Counted from the stretch's first letter, positions 36,314-45,476 are shown. The stretch: 64,000 nucleotides of DNA from Methylobacterium fujisawaense (GCF_014138435.1 NZ_JACJIM010000012.1:1-64000), one strand, 5' to 3'. Numbers and translations: made by a program. Notes: generated by a model from the letters alone, not told the origin.

Positions 36314-37546
36314 TCAGACTGGGAGCGCCCCTCGGGACGATGACGCGGAGCCGGTCGTGCAGGTGCGGATCAGCCGCCGCACGAAGCCCGCGCACGCCTC
36401 AAGTTCGTCCCGGGTGACGTACTCGTCGGCCCGGTGGGCCCGGGCGATGGAGCCCGGTCCGATCACCACGGCGGGCACGCCGCCGAGCCGCTCGAACAGC
36501 CCACCCTCCGTGCCGTACGAAACCTTGGCGTGGCCGTTGCGGCCCGCGAGGCGCTTGGCCAGGGTCACGATCTCGGCCTCCGGATCGGTGTCGAGGCCCG
36601 GATAATCGATCAGCGGCTCGACATCGACGCCGCAGGCCGGATCGCCGGCCCGCATCAGCGGCGCCAGCGTCCCGGTGGCGTACCCGATCGCCGCGGCCGC
36701 CAGCGCCGCGGCATCGTCCGCGCCGATCGCCCGGTACTCGAACGCGACGCTGCAGGTGTCGGGCACGATGTTGAGCGCCGTGCCGCCCCGGACCACGCTC
36801 GACAGGCCGGTGGTGTGGGGCACGTCGTAGAGCAGGTCGCGGGCCCCGTCCCGGGCGATGGTCTCCGCGGACAGGCGGACATGCTCGATGAAGCGGGCGG
36901 CGTATTCCACCGCGTTGACACCCTGGGGCGCCAGGGCCGAGTGGCTGGCCCTGCCCCGGAAGGTGAGGCGGGCGGCCGACTTGCCCTTGTGGCCGACCAC
37001 CACATCCATCCCGGTGGGCTCGCCCACGAAACAGCCGAGCGGCCGCGGCACGCGCTCGAGCATCCGGGCGATCAGCGGGCGCACGCCGAGGCACCCCACC
37101 TCCTCGTCGTACGAGATCGCGAGGTGGATCGGGGTGGCGAGATCCGCCGCGACCATTTCGGGCAGGAGCGCGAGGCAGACCGCGAGGAACCCCTTCATGT
37201 CGGAGGTGCCGCGCCCGTAGAGCCGCCCCCCCGCCTCCCGCAGGGCGAACGGGTCCGACGACCAGGGCTGGCCCTCGGCCGGCACCACGTCGCTGTGGCC
37301 GGAGAGCACGTAGCCGGGGCGGGTCTCGAACGGCCCGACGCTGACCAGCAGCGCCGCCTTCCGGCCGGTCGGATCCGGCACCCGCTCCACCGCGGCGCCG
37401 TGGCCCTGGCAATAGGCCTCGGCCCAGTCGATCAGCGGCAGGTTCGAGCGGTCGCTCACCGTGTCGAAGGCGACGAGCGTCCTGAGCAGCGCCACCGGAT
37501 CGGGCGGGCCGGAGGGCGGCAGGACGGTCTGTGCGGGCTCTGTCAT
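36314..37546 (-). CDS. argE: acetylornithine deacetylase-type M20 peptidase
   Basis: A 410-residue M20-family metallohydrolase, most like ArgE, which releases ornithine from N-acetylornithine. Zinc-ligand motifs are visible: SGHSDVVP, YGRGTSDMKGFLAV, DEEVGCLG and the C-terminal GPGSIARAHRADEYV. Dimer-domain residues GRASHSALAPQGVNAVEYA are also typical. The start at 37546 (MTEPAQTVLP) sets a normal length. Annotation as ArgE is common for this family, but closely related succinyl-diaminopimelate or other deacylases are possible. No arg genes are adjacent. Confidence 0.87.
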   Translation of the reverse strand: MTEPAQTVLPPSGPPDPVALLRTLVAFDTVSDRSNLPLIDWAEAYCQGHGAAVERVPDPTGRKAALLVSVGPFETRPGYVLSGHSDVVPAEGQPWSSDPFALREAGGRLYGRGTSDMKGFLAVCLALLPEMVAADLATPIHLAISYDEEVGCLGVRPLIARMLERVPRPLGCFVGEPTGMDVVVGHKGKSAARLTFRGRASHSALAPQGVNAVEYAARFIEHVRLSAETIARDGARDLLYDVPHTTGLSSVVRGGTALNIVPDTCSVAFEYRAIGADDAAALAAAAIGYATGTLAPLMRAGDPACGVDVEPLIDYPGLDTDPEAEIVTLAKRLAGRNGHAKVSYGTEGGLFERLGGVPAVVIGPGSIARAHRADEYVTRDELEACAGFVRRLIRTCTTGSASSSRGALPV

Positions 37547-37730
37547 GGATGGCGTCCTGCAACCGCGCGCGAATCGGCCCGGATGGGGCGCCCGGATTCC
37601 TACGGGGTTTTCGGCGCTTCGGGGATCCCGGGCAACGCCCGGACCGCCCGACCGGTCCCGGGAACCGGTGCGGCGTCCGAGCGTCGCTCTCGGGGGAGGC
37701 CGCCGGAGACCGCCCCTGGGAGCCCGAACC

Positions 37731-38033
37731 ATGCGTCGCCGTCCCGCCCCGATCCGCGCCGCCCCGATCCTCGCGACCCTGTTGCCGGCGGCCCTGCTGC
37801 TGGCCGCCCCGGCCGAGGCCCGGCCACCGGCCGGGACGCCGCGCCATCGCGTCGCGTCCGACATGGACCGGACGCTCGCCCGAAGGGCGGCGCGGGACCG
37901 GCCGGACTGGCGGGTCTGGCAGCGGCCGCTCGTCCCGGCCTTCGCTCCGGCGACGCGCGAGCGGGTCGCGGCCCCGCCCTTCACGGGCTGGGGGTACGGC
38001 GGCACCCTCCCGGGGGCCTGGCCCGGCTTCTGA
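37731..38033 (+). CDS. small secreted basic protein
   Basis: A 100-residue protein with a signal peptide (about 1-27, LATLLPAALLLAAPAEA). A basic, Arg-rich mature part follows (RTLARRAARDRPDWRVWQRPL), ending in Gly/Trp/Phe-rich FTGWGYGGTLPGAWPGF. No family was recognised. It lies divergent from the argE-like gene. Similar small Trp/Gly/Arg-rich exported proteins are frequent in this genus. Confidence 0.6.
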   Translation: MRRRPAPIRAAPILATLLPAALLLAAPAEARPPAGTPRHRVASDMDRTLARRAARDRPDWRVWQRPLVPAFAPATRERVAAPPFTGWGYGGTLPGAWPGF

Positions 38034-38098
38034 TCCGCCTCGACCCGGGCCCGACCGCCTGCCATGGTGCGGGCGACCGAAGGCCTGAGACGGACACG

Positions 38099-38965
38099 AT
38101 GGTGCTGGAGTTCCGCCTGGACGATCCGACCCCCGCGGATCCGCGCCGCCGCTGGAACGCCCTCGCGCAGGAGGCGCGGGACGCCTGCTACGACAACACC
38201 CGCGCGGTGGCCGACAGCGCCGCCCAGGTGGCCGCCCGGAATGCCGCCTCGGCCGCCTACCGGGCCGCGCATCCGGCGGGCCTCGACGTGCCCTACGGCC
38301 CGGGCCCCCGCAACGCCCTCGACCTCTACCCGGCCCGGGACGGGGCGGCGCCCTGCCTGGTCTTCATCCATGGCGGCTACTGGCAGCGCGGCGCGCGGGA
38401 GCTGTTCGCCTGCTTCGCGCAGGGCCCGAACGCCGCCGGCTGGTCGGTGGCGATGGTCGGCTACACCCTGGCGCCGGAGGCGAGCCTCACCCGGATCGTG
38501 GCGGAGATCGGCGCGGCCCTCGACTGGCTCGCCGCCCACGGGGCCGCGCACGGGATCCGCGGCCCCCTGATCCTGTCGGGCTGGTCGGCCGGCGGGCTGC
38601 TCACCGCATTGCATCTGGGCCATCCGGCGGTGGCGGCGGGGCTGGCCATCTCCGGCGTCTACGACCTCGCGCCGATCCGCCAGACCGAGCTGGACGCCAA
38701 GCTGAGCCTCACCGACGCGGAGGTCGAGACCCTGTCCCCCCTGCGCCGTCCGGCGGTGGCGAAGCCGCTCTGCATCGCCTACGGCTCGCGCGAACTGCCG
38801 GCGCTGATCCACGACGCCCGCAACCTGCACGCCCTGCGGGCGGCGGCCCACGCCCCGGGGGCCCTGCTGCCGGTGCCCGATGCCGAGCACTTCTCGGTGC
38901 TCGACGCCCTGCGCCGGCCGGGCGGGATCCTTGTCCGGGCGGCCCATGCCCTCCTCGAGGGCTGA
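38099..38965 (+). CDS. alpha/beta hydrolase (arylformamidase-like)
   Basis: A 288-residue alpha/beta hydrolase. The oxyanion motif is FIHGGYWQRG, the nucleophile Ser163 lies in the elbow GWSAGG, and His is in the C-terminal DAEHFSVLDAL. The HGGYW motif is typical of kynurenine formamidase/carboxylesterase-like enzymes. The long N-terminal region before the fold (RWNALAQEARDACYDNTRAV) also resembles KynB-like proteins. No kyn or other tryptophan genes are nearby, so the substrate is open. Confidence 0.85.
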   Translation: MVLEFRLDDPTPADPRRRWNALAQEARDACYDNTRAVADSAAQVAARNAASAAYRAAHPAGLDVPYGPGPRNALDLYPARDGAAPCLVFIHGGYWQRGARELFACFAQGPNAAGWSVAMVGYTLAPEASLTRIVAEIGAALDWLAAHGAAHGIRGPLILSGWSAGGLLTALHLGHPAVAAGLAISGVYDLAPIRQTELDAKLSLTDAEVETLSPLRRPAVAKPLCIAYGSRELPALIHDARNLHALRAAAHAPGALLPVPDAEHFSVLDALRRPGGILVRAAHALLEG

Positions 38966-39130
38966 CGATCTGGGCAATGGGACGATTCCGGGCGTATTTA
39001 CAACTCCCGATAGAAATTTCGCATCGCCGGAGACCGCTCCCGTCTTGCTGAGGCCCGCGGCGCGTGCTGAGACGGGGGTGCGGGCGCGATCTCCCTCCTC
39101 CGGGAGCCGGCCGGATCCGAGGGAGATCGG

Positions 39131-41050
39131 ATGCAAGCGGTCGCGCGATCGGAAACCCCTGCGGCGGCGGCCCGCGCCGATCCCGCGGACCGGGCCGACC
39201 GCCGCGGCCGCGGATGGGGCACGCCGCGGCTGCGCGTCGTCCTGGCTTTGGGCTTCGGCACCCTCGGCTTCCTGGCGACCCTGGCGCTCGCCGCCCTTGT
39301 GAGCCGGGAGGCGACCCGACGGCTCGAGGCGGAGGTCGGCGGCCAGCTCGCCGAGATCGCCGGCCAGATGGCCCGGAACCTCGATATCGGGATGTTCGAG
39401 CGCTGGCGCGACATCCAGATCGCCGCCGCCTCGGACAGCCTGCGCGATCCCGGAACCGCGACGGCGGCCAAGCGCGCCGTGATGGAGCGGCTCCAGGCGA
39501 CCTACCCGGCCTATTCGATCATCGGGCTGGTCGACGCCGACGGGCGCGTATCCGCGACCAGCACGGGCGCCCTGGAGGGCGCGGACGTCTCCGGCCGGGA
39601 CTATTTCCGCGGCGGCCTCGAGGGACCCTATGTCGGGGACGTGCATCCGGCCAAGCTCCTCCAGAGTCTGATGCCCCCGGTCGACACCGGTGCGCGCGGG
39701 GCGGCGCGGGAGCCGCTGCGCCTCGTCGATGTCGCGGCCCCGGTCCGGTCGCCGGACGGCCGCGTCCTCGGAGTGCTGGCCGCCCATCTCGACTGGACCT
39801 GGGCGCGCGACATGGCGCGCATCCTCGAAGGCGCGCTCCGGGGCCATCGCCAGGGGGCCGAGATCCTGATCCTGTCCCGCGACGGCACCGTGCTCCTCGG
39901 TCCGCCCGCCCTGCAGGGCGCCGCCCTGCCCCGGGCGGTCCTGACCGGCGACAGATCCCTCGATCCGCAGGGCACGAGCCGGGTCGGGCCCTGGCCCGAC
40001 GGCGCCGCGGCGTATCTGAGCGCCCACGCGTCCACGACCGGTCACCGGGACTATCCCGGTCTCGGCTGGCAGGTGGTGGTGCGGCAGACGGCCGACCGGG
40101 CCCTGACCGCGGTGGCGGCCCTGCGCGGGGACATCCTGGTGGCGGGCAGCGTGGTGGCGCTCGCGGCGGCACTGCTCGCGTGGCTGCTCGCCGGCCTGAT
40201 CGCCCGCCCGCTGCTGGACCTGGCGGTGGCCGCCGAGACGCTGGGCCGCGACCAGCGGCCGCCGCCGCTGCCCCGCGCCTTCGTGCGCGAAGGCGCGATG
40301 ATCGCCGACGCCCTGGGCGCGGCGGCGGACGAGCTCGCCCGGCGCGCGGACACCCACCGGCTGCTGATCGATGAACTGAACCATCGGGTGAAGAATACCC
40401 TCGCCACCGTGCAGGCGATGGCGGCCCAGAGCCTGAAGAACCTCGGCGGGGACGCCGCGGCCGGGCGCGACGCCTTCGAGGCGCGGCTGCTCGCCCTGTC
40501 GCGGGCCCACGACATCCTGACCCGCGAGAGCTGGGCGAGCGCGGACCTGCGCGGCGTCGCGACCCAGGCGATGCGGCCCTTCCTGGGCGCGGAAGTCCCG
40601 GGGGGCGCTCGGTCCGGCAGCGATCTGGCGAGCCAGACCTCATCCGGTGCGCTGCCGCCGCGCATCAGCCTGGAAGGTCCCGACCTGCGGCTGCCGCCCG
40701 AGGGCGCGCTGGCGCTCACGATGATCCTGCACGAATTGTGCACCAACGCGGTCAAGCATGGCGCCCTGTCGGTTCCGGGCGGTCGCGCGGCGCTGGTCTG
40801 GACGGTGGAGGCCGGCCCAGACACCGATACCCTCCGGGTGACATGGTGCGAGTGCGGCGGCCCCCCGGTCGTCCCGCCGACGCGGAAGGGATTCGGCACC
40901 CGCCTGCTGGAGCGAGGCTTTGCCGGGAACAGGACCGCCAGCCTCACCTACGAGGCTGCGGGCGTCGTCTACAGGGCGGCCAATCCCCTGCCCGCCCCCG
41001 GCCGCGCGGCCGCGCAGCCCACGCCGCGTCTGCAGGCCGGACGGGCCTGA
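39131..41050 (+). CDS. HWE-family sensor histidine kinase with periplasmic sensor domain
   Basis: A 639-residue membrane kinase. The first membrane helix (about 35-60, VVLALGFGTLGFLATLALAAL) leads to a periplasmic dCache-like region (60-330; FRGGLEGPYVGDV). A second helix follows (about 338-362), then a HAMP-like segment. The HWE kinase core has the phospho-acceptor His418 in ELNHRVKNTLATVQAMAAQ. Its ATPase domain has the HELCTNAVKHGAL N-box and the WCE motif of the family. No cognate response regulator is encoded next to it. The ligand is unknown. Confidence 0.9.
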   Translation: MQAVARSETPAAAARADPADRADRRGRGWGTPRLRVVLALGFGTLGFLATLALAALVSREATRRLEAEVGGQLAEIAGQMARNLDIGMFERWRDIQIAAASDSLRDPGTATAAKRAVMERLQATYPAYSIIGLVDADGRVSATSTGALEGADVSGRDYFRGGLEGPYVGDVHPAKLLQSLMPPVDTGARGAAREPLRLVDVAAPVRSPDGRVLGVLAAHLDWTWARDMARILEGALRGHRQGAEILILSRDGTVLLGPPALQGAALPRAVLTGDRSLDPQGTSRVGPWPDGAAAYLSAHASTTGHRDYPGLGWQVVVRQTADRALTAVAALRGDILVAGSVVALAAALLAWLLAGLIARPLLDLAVAAETLGRDQRPPPLPRAFVREGAMIADALGAAADELARRADTHRLLIDELNHRVKNTLATVQAMAAQSLKNLGGDAAAGRDAFEARLLALSRAHDILTRESWASADLRGVATQAMRPFLGAEVPGGARSGSDLASQTSSGALPPRISLEGPDLRLPPEGALALTMILHELCTNAVKHGALSVPGGRAALVWTVEAGPDTDTLRVTWCECGGPPVVPPTRKGFGTRLLERGFAGNRTASLTYEAAGVVYRAANPLPAPGRAAAQPTPRLQAGRA

Positions 41051-41136
41051 TCCCGCTCCGGCCCGATCGGCTCTCCCTCCCGTTCCGCCCCGACATCGAC
41101 CCCGCCTCGCGGCGTCGGGACAGCGGCCGCGCATTC

Positions 41137-41250
41137 CCTTAGCCCGGCCCCTTAGCCCGGCCCCACGGTCCGGCCCCACGGTCCGGCCCCACGGTCCGGC
41201 CCCACGGTCCGGCCCCACGGTCCGGCCCCATGGCCCGGCCCCATGGCCCG
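41137..41250. repeat. 13-bp minisatellite
   Basis: About eight head-to-tail copies of the 13-mer CCCCACGGTCCGG, exact at 41161-41225 and diverging at both ends (CCCTTAGCCCGG-type and CCCCATGGCCCGG-type units). It lies just after the HWE kinase stop. The period is not a multiple of three. Such a tract may change in copy number. Confidence 0.85.
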
Positions 41251-41483
41251 ACAGAGCCCGATCCGGCGCATCGGAACCAGATCCGGCTTTAATCCCGGCA
41301 ATGATTTCGTGACGAGACAAAGACGTGCGCAAACACACTCTGTAGTACATTGGTGATGGATTAAAGTCTTCATTGATGTGATGTGCTGAGACGCACATGA
41401 GATTTGCAAGAGTTTGACTATGTTCGACTGACCGGCAGGGATTCGGTGTCCCCGGCCACAAGACGAACGCGCGAGGAAACGCC
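41251..41483. promoter_or_regulatory. AT-rich leader region upstream of a secreted-protein gene
   Basis: Bases 41280-41430 are markedly A/T-richer than the rest of the window and hold no gene. They probably contain the promoter and a long 5' leader of the small secreted protein at 41484. No riboswitch or clear operator was identified. Confidence 0.4.
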
Positions 41484-41813
41484 ATGCCCCAGTCACGACA
41501 CGTCCCGATCCGCGGCACCACCGTCGGCCTCGCCCTGGGCCTCCTGGCCGGACTCCTCGGCGCGCCCCTGGCCGCGCAGGCCGGCGAAGGCGGCGGAGGG
41601 AGCCGCCAGGCGGCCGGCGGGGGCCACATGAGTTCCTACGTCAGCGATCCCCATCACGACCCGCGCTCCCTGCACTCGCAGCGCGCCGGGACCGGTCAGC
41701 TCCTCGGAGCGCCGATGCTCCACGAGAGGGCCGGCACCACGGTGGCGCGCCGCCGCGCGGTCGATCCCCACTGGGCGTCCGGAACCGTAGAGCCCCGCCG
41801 GGCCCGACGCTGA
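41484..41813 (+). CDS. small secreted protein of unknown function
   Basis: A 109-residue protein with a signal peptide (about 1-33, TTVGLALGLLAGLLGAPLAAQAG). The mature part is Gly/His/Arg-rich with GEGGGGSRQAAGGGHM and several HHDPRSLHSQRAG-like stretches. No family was recognised. Start and upstream AT-rich leader look genuine. Confidence 0.6.
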   Translation: MPQSRHVPIRGTTVGLALGLLAGLLGAPLAAQAGEGGGGSRQAAGGGHMSSYVSDPHHDPRSLHSQRAGTGQLLGAPMLHERAGTTVARRRAVDPHWASGTVEPRRARR

Positions 41814-41888
41814 GACCGCCCGCCCGGCTCCGGGACGACTCGCCTTCCTCCCCCCGGCCTGGCCGGGGGACCTTCACCCCGACCCAAA

Positions 41889-41940
41889 CGCTCGGGCCGC
41901 ACGACCCACCCCCCTCGGGACGGGTCGTGCGGCCCGAGCG
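41889..41940. terminator. 19-bp perfect inverted repeat before the carbonic anhydrase gene
   Basis: Arms 41889-41907 and 41922-41940 are exact reverse complements of 19 bases (CGCTCGGGCCGCACGACCC and its mate), with a 14-base loop. It lies 75 bases after the small secreted-protein gene and 52 bases before the carbonic anhydrase start. It has no T-run. It can act as a strong hairpin terminator for the upstream gene or as a block to transcription readthrough. An operator role is the alternative. Confidence 0.7.
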
Positions 41941-41992
41941 GTGTGCCCGCCCCGGTTTCTCCCCCGGTTCTCCCAGCGTCAGAGACCCCTTC

Positions 41993-42670
41993 ATGAACAA
42001 CATCATCCAGGGCATCGCCAGCTTCCAGGGCAACGTCTTTCCCGGACAGCGGCAGATGTACCAGCAGCTCGTGCGCGACGGTCAGCAGCCGAGCGCGCTG
42101 ATCATCGCCTGCGCGGATTCCCGGGTCTCGCCGGAGCACATCACCCAGGCGGGGCCGGGGGACCTGTTCGTCTGCCGCAACGCCGGCAACATCGTGCCCC
42201 CGGCCTCCGACGTGGTCGGCGGCGTCTCCTCGGCGATCGAGTATGCCGTGGTGGCGCTGGGCGTGCGCGACATCGTGGTCTGCGGCCATTCCGATTGCGG
42301 CGCCATGAAGGGGCTGATGAACCGGGATCTGCTCAAGCGGATGCCCAGCGTCGCGTCCTGGCTGCGCCACGCCGAGGCCGCCGAGCGGATCGTCTGCGAG
42401 GCCTATCCCGAGGGGATGGACGCGCAGGCCCGTCACCACGCCCTGGCCCTGGAGAACGTGGTGGTCCAGCTCGCCAACCTGCGCACCCATCCGAGCGTCG
42501 CTGCCGCCCTCGCCAAGGGGTCCCTGCGGCTGCACGGCTGGTTCTTCGAGATCGAGACCGGCGCCCTCCTGGCCTATGACGGCGCGAACGGGCGCTTCCG
42601 GCCGATCGCCGGGGCCGACATGCCCGTGGCGCAGGATTCCTCCACCGGCAGCCGCCTGCAGGCGGCCTGA
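41993..42670 (+). CDS. beta-class carbonic anhydrase
   Basis: A 225-residue beta-carbonic anhydrase that interconverts CO2 and bicarbonate. Zinc ligands are visible: Cys40 in CADSRV, with Asp42 and Arg44 of the dyad, then His99 and Cys102 in GHSDCGAM. RNAGNIV and GVSSAIEYAV are the conserved intervening motifs. The start at 41993 (MNNIIQGIASFQ) is standard. It lies 3 bases before the SulP transporter gene and is surely co-transcribed with it. The pair fits bicarbonate supply, important for carboxylating steps of C1 metabolism. Confidence 0.95.
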   Translation: MNNIIQGIASFQGNVFPGQRQMYQQLVRDGQQPSALIIACADSRVSPEHITQAGPGDLFVCRNAGNIVPPASDVVGGVSSAIEYAVVALGVRDIVVCGHSDCGAMKGLMNRDLLKRMPSVASWLRHAEAAERIVCEAYPEGMDAQARHHALALENVVVQLANLRTHPSVAAALAKGSLRLHGWFFEIETGALLAYDGANGRFRPIAGADMPVAQDSSTGSRLQAA

Positions 42671-42673
42671 CCC

Positions 42674-44242
42674 ATGCGGATCCCCAGCAGCCTGACCGCC
42701 GCCCTCGCCCCGGGCGGCGCCATCCGGACGAACCTCGCCCGGGACCTGCCCGCCTCCGTTGTGGTCTTCCTGGTGGCGCTGCCCCTGTGCATGGGCATCG
42801 CCATCGCGTCCGGCGTACCGCCGGAACGCGGTCTCGTCACCGGCATCGTCGGCGGCATCGTGGTCGGCCTCATCGCGGGCTCGCCGCTCCAGGTCAGCGG
42901 GCCCGCCGCGGGGCTCGCGGTGATCGTGTACGGGTTCGTGCAGGCGCACGGGCTCGACGCCCTCGGCCCGGTCCTGGTGGTGGCGGGCCTCGTCCAGCTC
43001 GCCGCCGGCGCCCTGCGGATCGGCGGCTGGTTCCGGGCGATCTCGCCGGCCGTGGTGCACGGCATGCTGGCCGGCATCGGGATCCTGATCGTCCTGGCCC
43101 AGATCCACGTCCTGACCGACGCCCTCCCCCGGGCGAGCGGCCTGGACAACCTCGTGGCGATCCCGGCCGCGTTCTTCGACTTCGTCACCGGCACGGGCGA
43201 CCGCACCGGCGCCGTGATCGTCGGCGGGTTCACCATCGCGGCGATGATCGCCTGGGAGCGGCTGCGCCCGGCGCGGCTCCGGCTCCTGCCCGGGGCGCTC
43301 GTCGGCGTGCTGGCGGGCAGCCTGGCGGCCGGCCTCGGTGGCTTCGCCGTCAAGCGCGTGGCGGTGCCGGAGGCGCTCTTCTCCGGACTCGCCCTGCCGG
43401 GGGCCGAGGCCTGGGCGCGCCTCGCCGAGGCCGAGATCCTGATCATGGCCCTGGTCATCGCGGTGATCGCCAGCGCCGAGAGCCTGCTCTCGGCGGCCGC
43501 TGTCGACCGGATGCACGACGGCCCCCGCACCCGCTTCAACCGGGAGCTCGGCGCCCAGGGCATCGGCAACCTGATCTGCGGACTCCTCGGCGCGCTGCCG
43601 ATGACCGGGGTGATCGTACGCTCCTCGGCCAACGTCCAGGCGGGGGCGGTGAGCCGGGCCGCCACGGTGATGCACGGGACCTGGATCCTGGCCTTCCTGC
43701 TCGCCCTGCCCTGGCTGCTCGCCCTGGTGCCGACCGCGAGCCTCGCCGGCATCCTGGTGGTCACCGGCTGGCGACTGGCGAGCCCGGCCCACGCCCTGCA
43801 CCTGCAGGCCCGCTACGGCTGGCTGACCGCCGCGATCTGGCTGGCCACGATGGCCACCGTGGTGGCGGTGGACCTGCTCTCCGGCGTGCTCACGGGCCTC
43901 GCCCTGAGCCTCATCCAGGCCCTGCCGAGCCTGCGCAAGGGCCGGCTCCGGATCGAGCACGCGGCGGCCCCGGAGGTGCCCGGCGTGCCGGAGCTGCGCC
44001 TGTCGGGGGCGGCGACCTTCCTGCAGCTTCCGAGCCTCACGGCGGCCCTGGAGCGTACCCCCGAGGGTGGCGAGGTCCGCCTCGCCACCGACAACCTCGC
44101 GGCCATCGACCACACCTGCCTGGAGATGATCGGCGACTGGGCGAGCCGGCGCAGCGCCGCCGGCAGCCGGATCGCCGTGGTCGGCGGGTCGGGAGTCCCG
44201 CACGACCGGCTCGCCGCCGCGGTGGCGGCCCCGGCCCACTAG
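42674..44242 (+). CDS. SulP-family anion transporter (probable bicarbonate)
   Basis: A 522-residue SulP/SLC26 transporter with about 12 membrane helices. The motif after the first helix is ASVVVFLVALPLCMGIAIASGVPPERGL. The family NRELGAQGIGNL and GALPMTGVIVRSSAN motifs are present, and a C-terminal STAS-like domain covers about 430-510. SulP pumps carry sulfate, bicarbonate or other anions. The tight link to a carbonic anhydrase (3-base gap) points to bicarbonate uptake, by analogy with BicA. The substrate is inferred from context only. Confidence 0.91.
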   Translation: MRIPSSLTAALAPGGAIRTNLARDLPASVVVFLVALPLCMGIAIASGVPPERGLVTGIVGGIVVGLIAGSPLQVSGPAAGLAVIVYGFVQAHGLDALGPVLVVAGLVQLAAGALRIGGWFRAISPAVVHGMLAGIGILIVLAQIHVLTDALPRASGLDNLVAIPAAFFDFVTGTGDRTGAVIVGGFTIAAMIAWERLRPARLRLLPGALVGVLAGSLAAGLGGFAVKRVAVPEALFSGLALPGAEAWARLAEAEILIMALVIAVIASAESLLSAAAVDRMHDGPRTRFNRELGAQGIGNLICGLLGALPMTGVIVRSSANVQAGAVSRAATVMHGTWILAFLLALPWLLALVPTASLAGILVVTGWRLASPAHALHLQARYGWLTAAIWLATMATVVAVDLLSGVLTGLALSLIQALPSLRKGRLRIEHAAAPEVPGVPELRLSGAATFLQLPSLTAALERTPEGGEVRLATDNLAAIDHTCLEMIGDWASRRSAAGSRIAVVGGSGVPHDRLAAAVAAPAH

Positions 44243-44245
44243 GAA

Positions 44246-44282
44246 GCCCTGTGCCGAAGGGGCAGACCCTTCGGCACAGGGC
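44246..44282. terminator. 16-bp inverted repeat directly after the SulP gene
   Basis: Arms 44246-44261 and 44267-44282 are exact reverse complements (GCCCTGTGCCGAAGGG), loop GCAGA. It begins 4 bases after the stop codon. The inner CCGAAGGG...CCCTTCGG core is like the hairpins that abut stop codons at copies A and C of the interspersed repeat. It probably terminates or stabilises the carbonic anhydrase-SulP transcript. Confidence 0.75.
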
Positions 44283-44663
44283 GCGTCGGAGCAGGCCGTT
44301 CGGACGCGGGCCCGAAGCGGACGCGGGGCGGGCGGCGGGGTCCGGGCGGGGTCCGAAGGCGGGACCGTGGGTCCTGCGACGCGCCCCGACGTTTCCGCGC
44401 GGATCCGAGCGGACGGCGCCCCCGGGCCTGTCCGCGTCGCGGCAGACGGTCGCGGCAACCGGTCGACGGGGCCGCCTTCCGGTCCGTCCCGACGCGGGCC
44501 GGGAGCCGCCCGGGTTCGTCGGAACCCGGAATTCCATCGTTTTCACAACCGGTTAATCCTGAATCTTCGCGCCCCCTTAACGGGCGGACCGCCAGACTCG
44601 CCGCTACGGCAGGCCCGCTGCGCGGGATCGGCCGCGGAATGGTACTCGTCAGGAGCTTCGTCG
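44283..44663. other. 381-base region without a gene
   Basis: No convincing frame on either strand. The last part (44540-44660) is less GC-rich and precedes an AGGAG ribosome-binding site, so it is likely the promoter region of the small secreted-protein gene at 44664. Confidence 0.4.
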
Positions 44664-45029
44664 ATGATCAGGTTCCTCGCGGCTTCGGCCGCATGCCTGG
44701 TCCTGTGCGGCGCCGCGGCGGCGCAGGACATGCCCGGCCTTGCGACGCTGCATCCGCCCGATCCCGCCCAGCCGGTGGCGGCGAGCGCCCCCGTCCCGAT
44801 GCCGGACGGCGGGGTGGCACCGGGACTGCGCCTGGGATCCGTTCCCGATCCGGACGCGGCCCGTCCCGACCCGGTCCCGACGCCCCCCGGCAGCCTCGCG
44901 CTCCGCAGCACCGCGGCCGACGCCGCGCAGACGACCGCCAGCCTGAAGGCCCCGTCCGCCACGCCCAAGCCGTGGTGCGCGCAGGAGCGGCGGGTCGGCA
45001 CCGGTCTCGGCTTCTGCCTCGTCAATTGA
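44664..45029 (+). CDS. small secreted proline-rich protein
   Basis: A 121-residue protein with a signal peptide (1-21, FLAASAACLVLCGAAAAQ). A Pro/Ala-rich low-complexity mature part follows (LHPPDPAQPVAASAPVPMPDG, VPDPDAARPDPVPTPPG), and then a short C-terminal domain with two cysteines (PWCAQERRVGTGLGFCLVN). The AGGAG at 44651 supports the start. No family was recognised. Confidence 0.65.
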   Translation: MIRFLAASAACLVLCGAAAAQDMPGLATLHPPDPAQPVAASAPVPMPDGGVAPGLRLGSVPDPDAARPDPVPTPPGSLALRSTAADAAQTTASLKAPSATPKPWCAQERRVGTGLGFCLVN

Positions 45030-45078
45030 GCGGTCCGCCCGGGCCGTGCCGGACTCTACCCCGGACCCGGTCGCCGGC

Positions 45079-45294
45079 TCAGGAAGCCCCGTAGACCGCG
45101 ACCGCGTCGAAGGTCTCGTCCTCCGGGGCGTGGTCGAGGGAGGCGACGAGGAGGACCAGCACGGCCGCTGCGACGGCCGCGACCGCGAGCGGCCGCGTGA
45201 TCAGATCCGCATGGGCGCGGGCGGCGTGGATCACCGCGCAGCCGAGAAGGAAGATGCACAGCTGCGCGGCCGGCGTCGCGAAGGCCGCCGTCAT
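45079..45294 (-). CDS. small membrane protein, 71 residues
   Basis: A short protein with two hydrophobic helices (about 10-25, AQLCIFLLGCAVIHAA, and 35-53, PLAVAAVAAAVLVLLVASL) and an acidic tail (DHAPEDETFDAVAVYGAS). The start at 45294 is chosen over the longer frame from 45480, whose N-terminal part is Arg/His-rich and unlike a protein. No family was recognised. It may be real. Confidence 0.5.
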   Translation of the reverse strand: MTAAFATPAAQLCIFLLGCAVIHAARAHADLITRPLAVAAVAAAVLVLLVASLDHAPEDETFDAVAVYGAS

Positions 45295-45476
45295 CGCGGC
45301 GTCCCGGTCGTCCGATGCCGGTCGATCCGGCCGATCGGGTCCATGACGGTGTTCATGACCGTGTCCATGGCACGCCCTCCCCGGCTGAGGCTGCCGATGC
45401 CCGGCTTGACCCGCAGGCGGTCGGCCGTGCCGGCCGGCGTGCCCGAACATGCGGGCGCGGGCGACCCGGCCGGGCG

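Noticed and set aside
36314..40510. Minus-strand open frame of about 1,400 codons
   Set aside because: Only its last 410 codons (argE-like) are real. The rest is antisense to the hydrolase and the HWE kinase.
41137..41250. Repeat tract considered as a CRISPR array
   Set aside because: The 13-bp units are contiguous with no spacers, and no cas genes are present.
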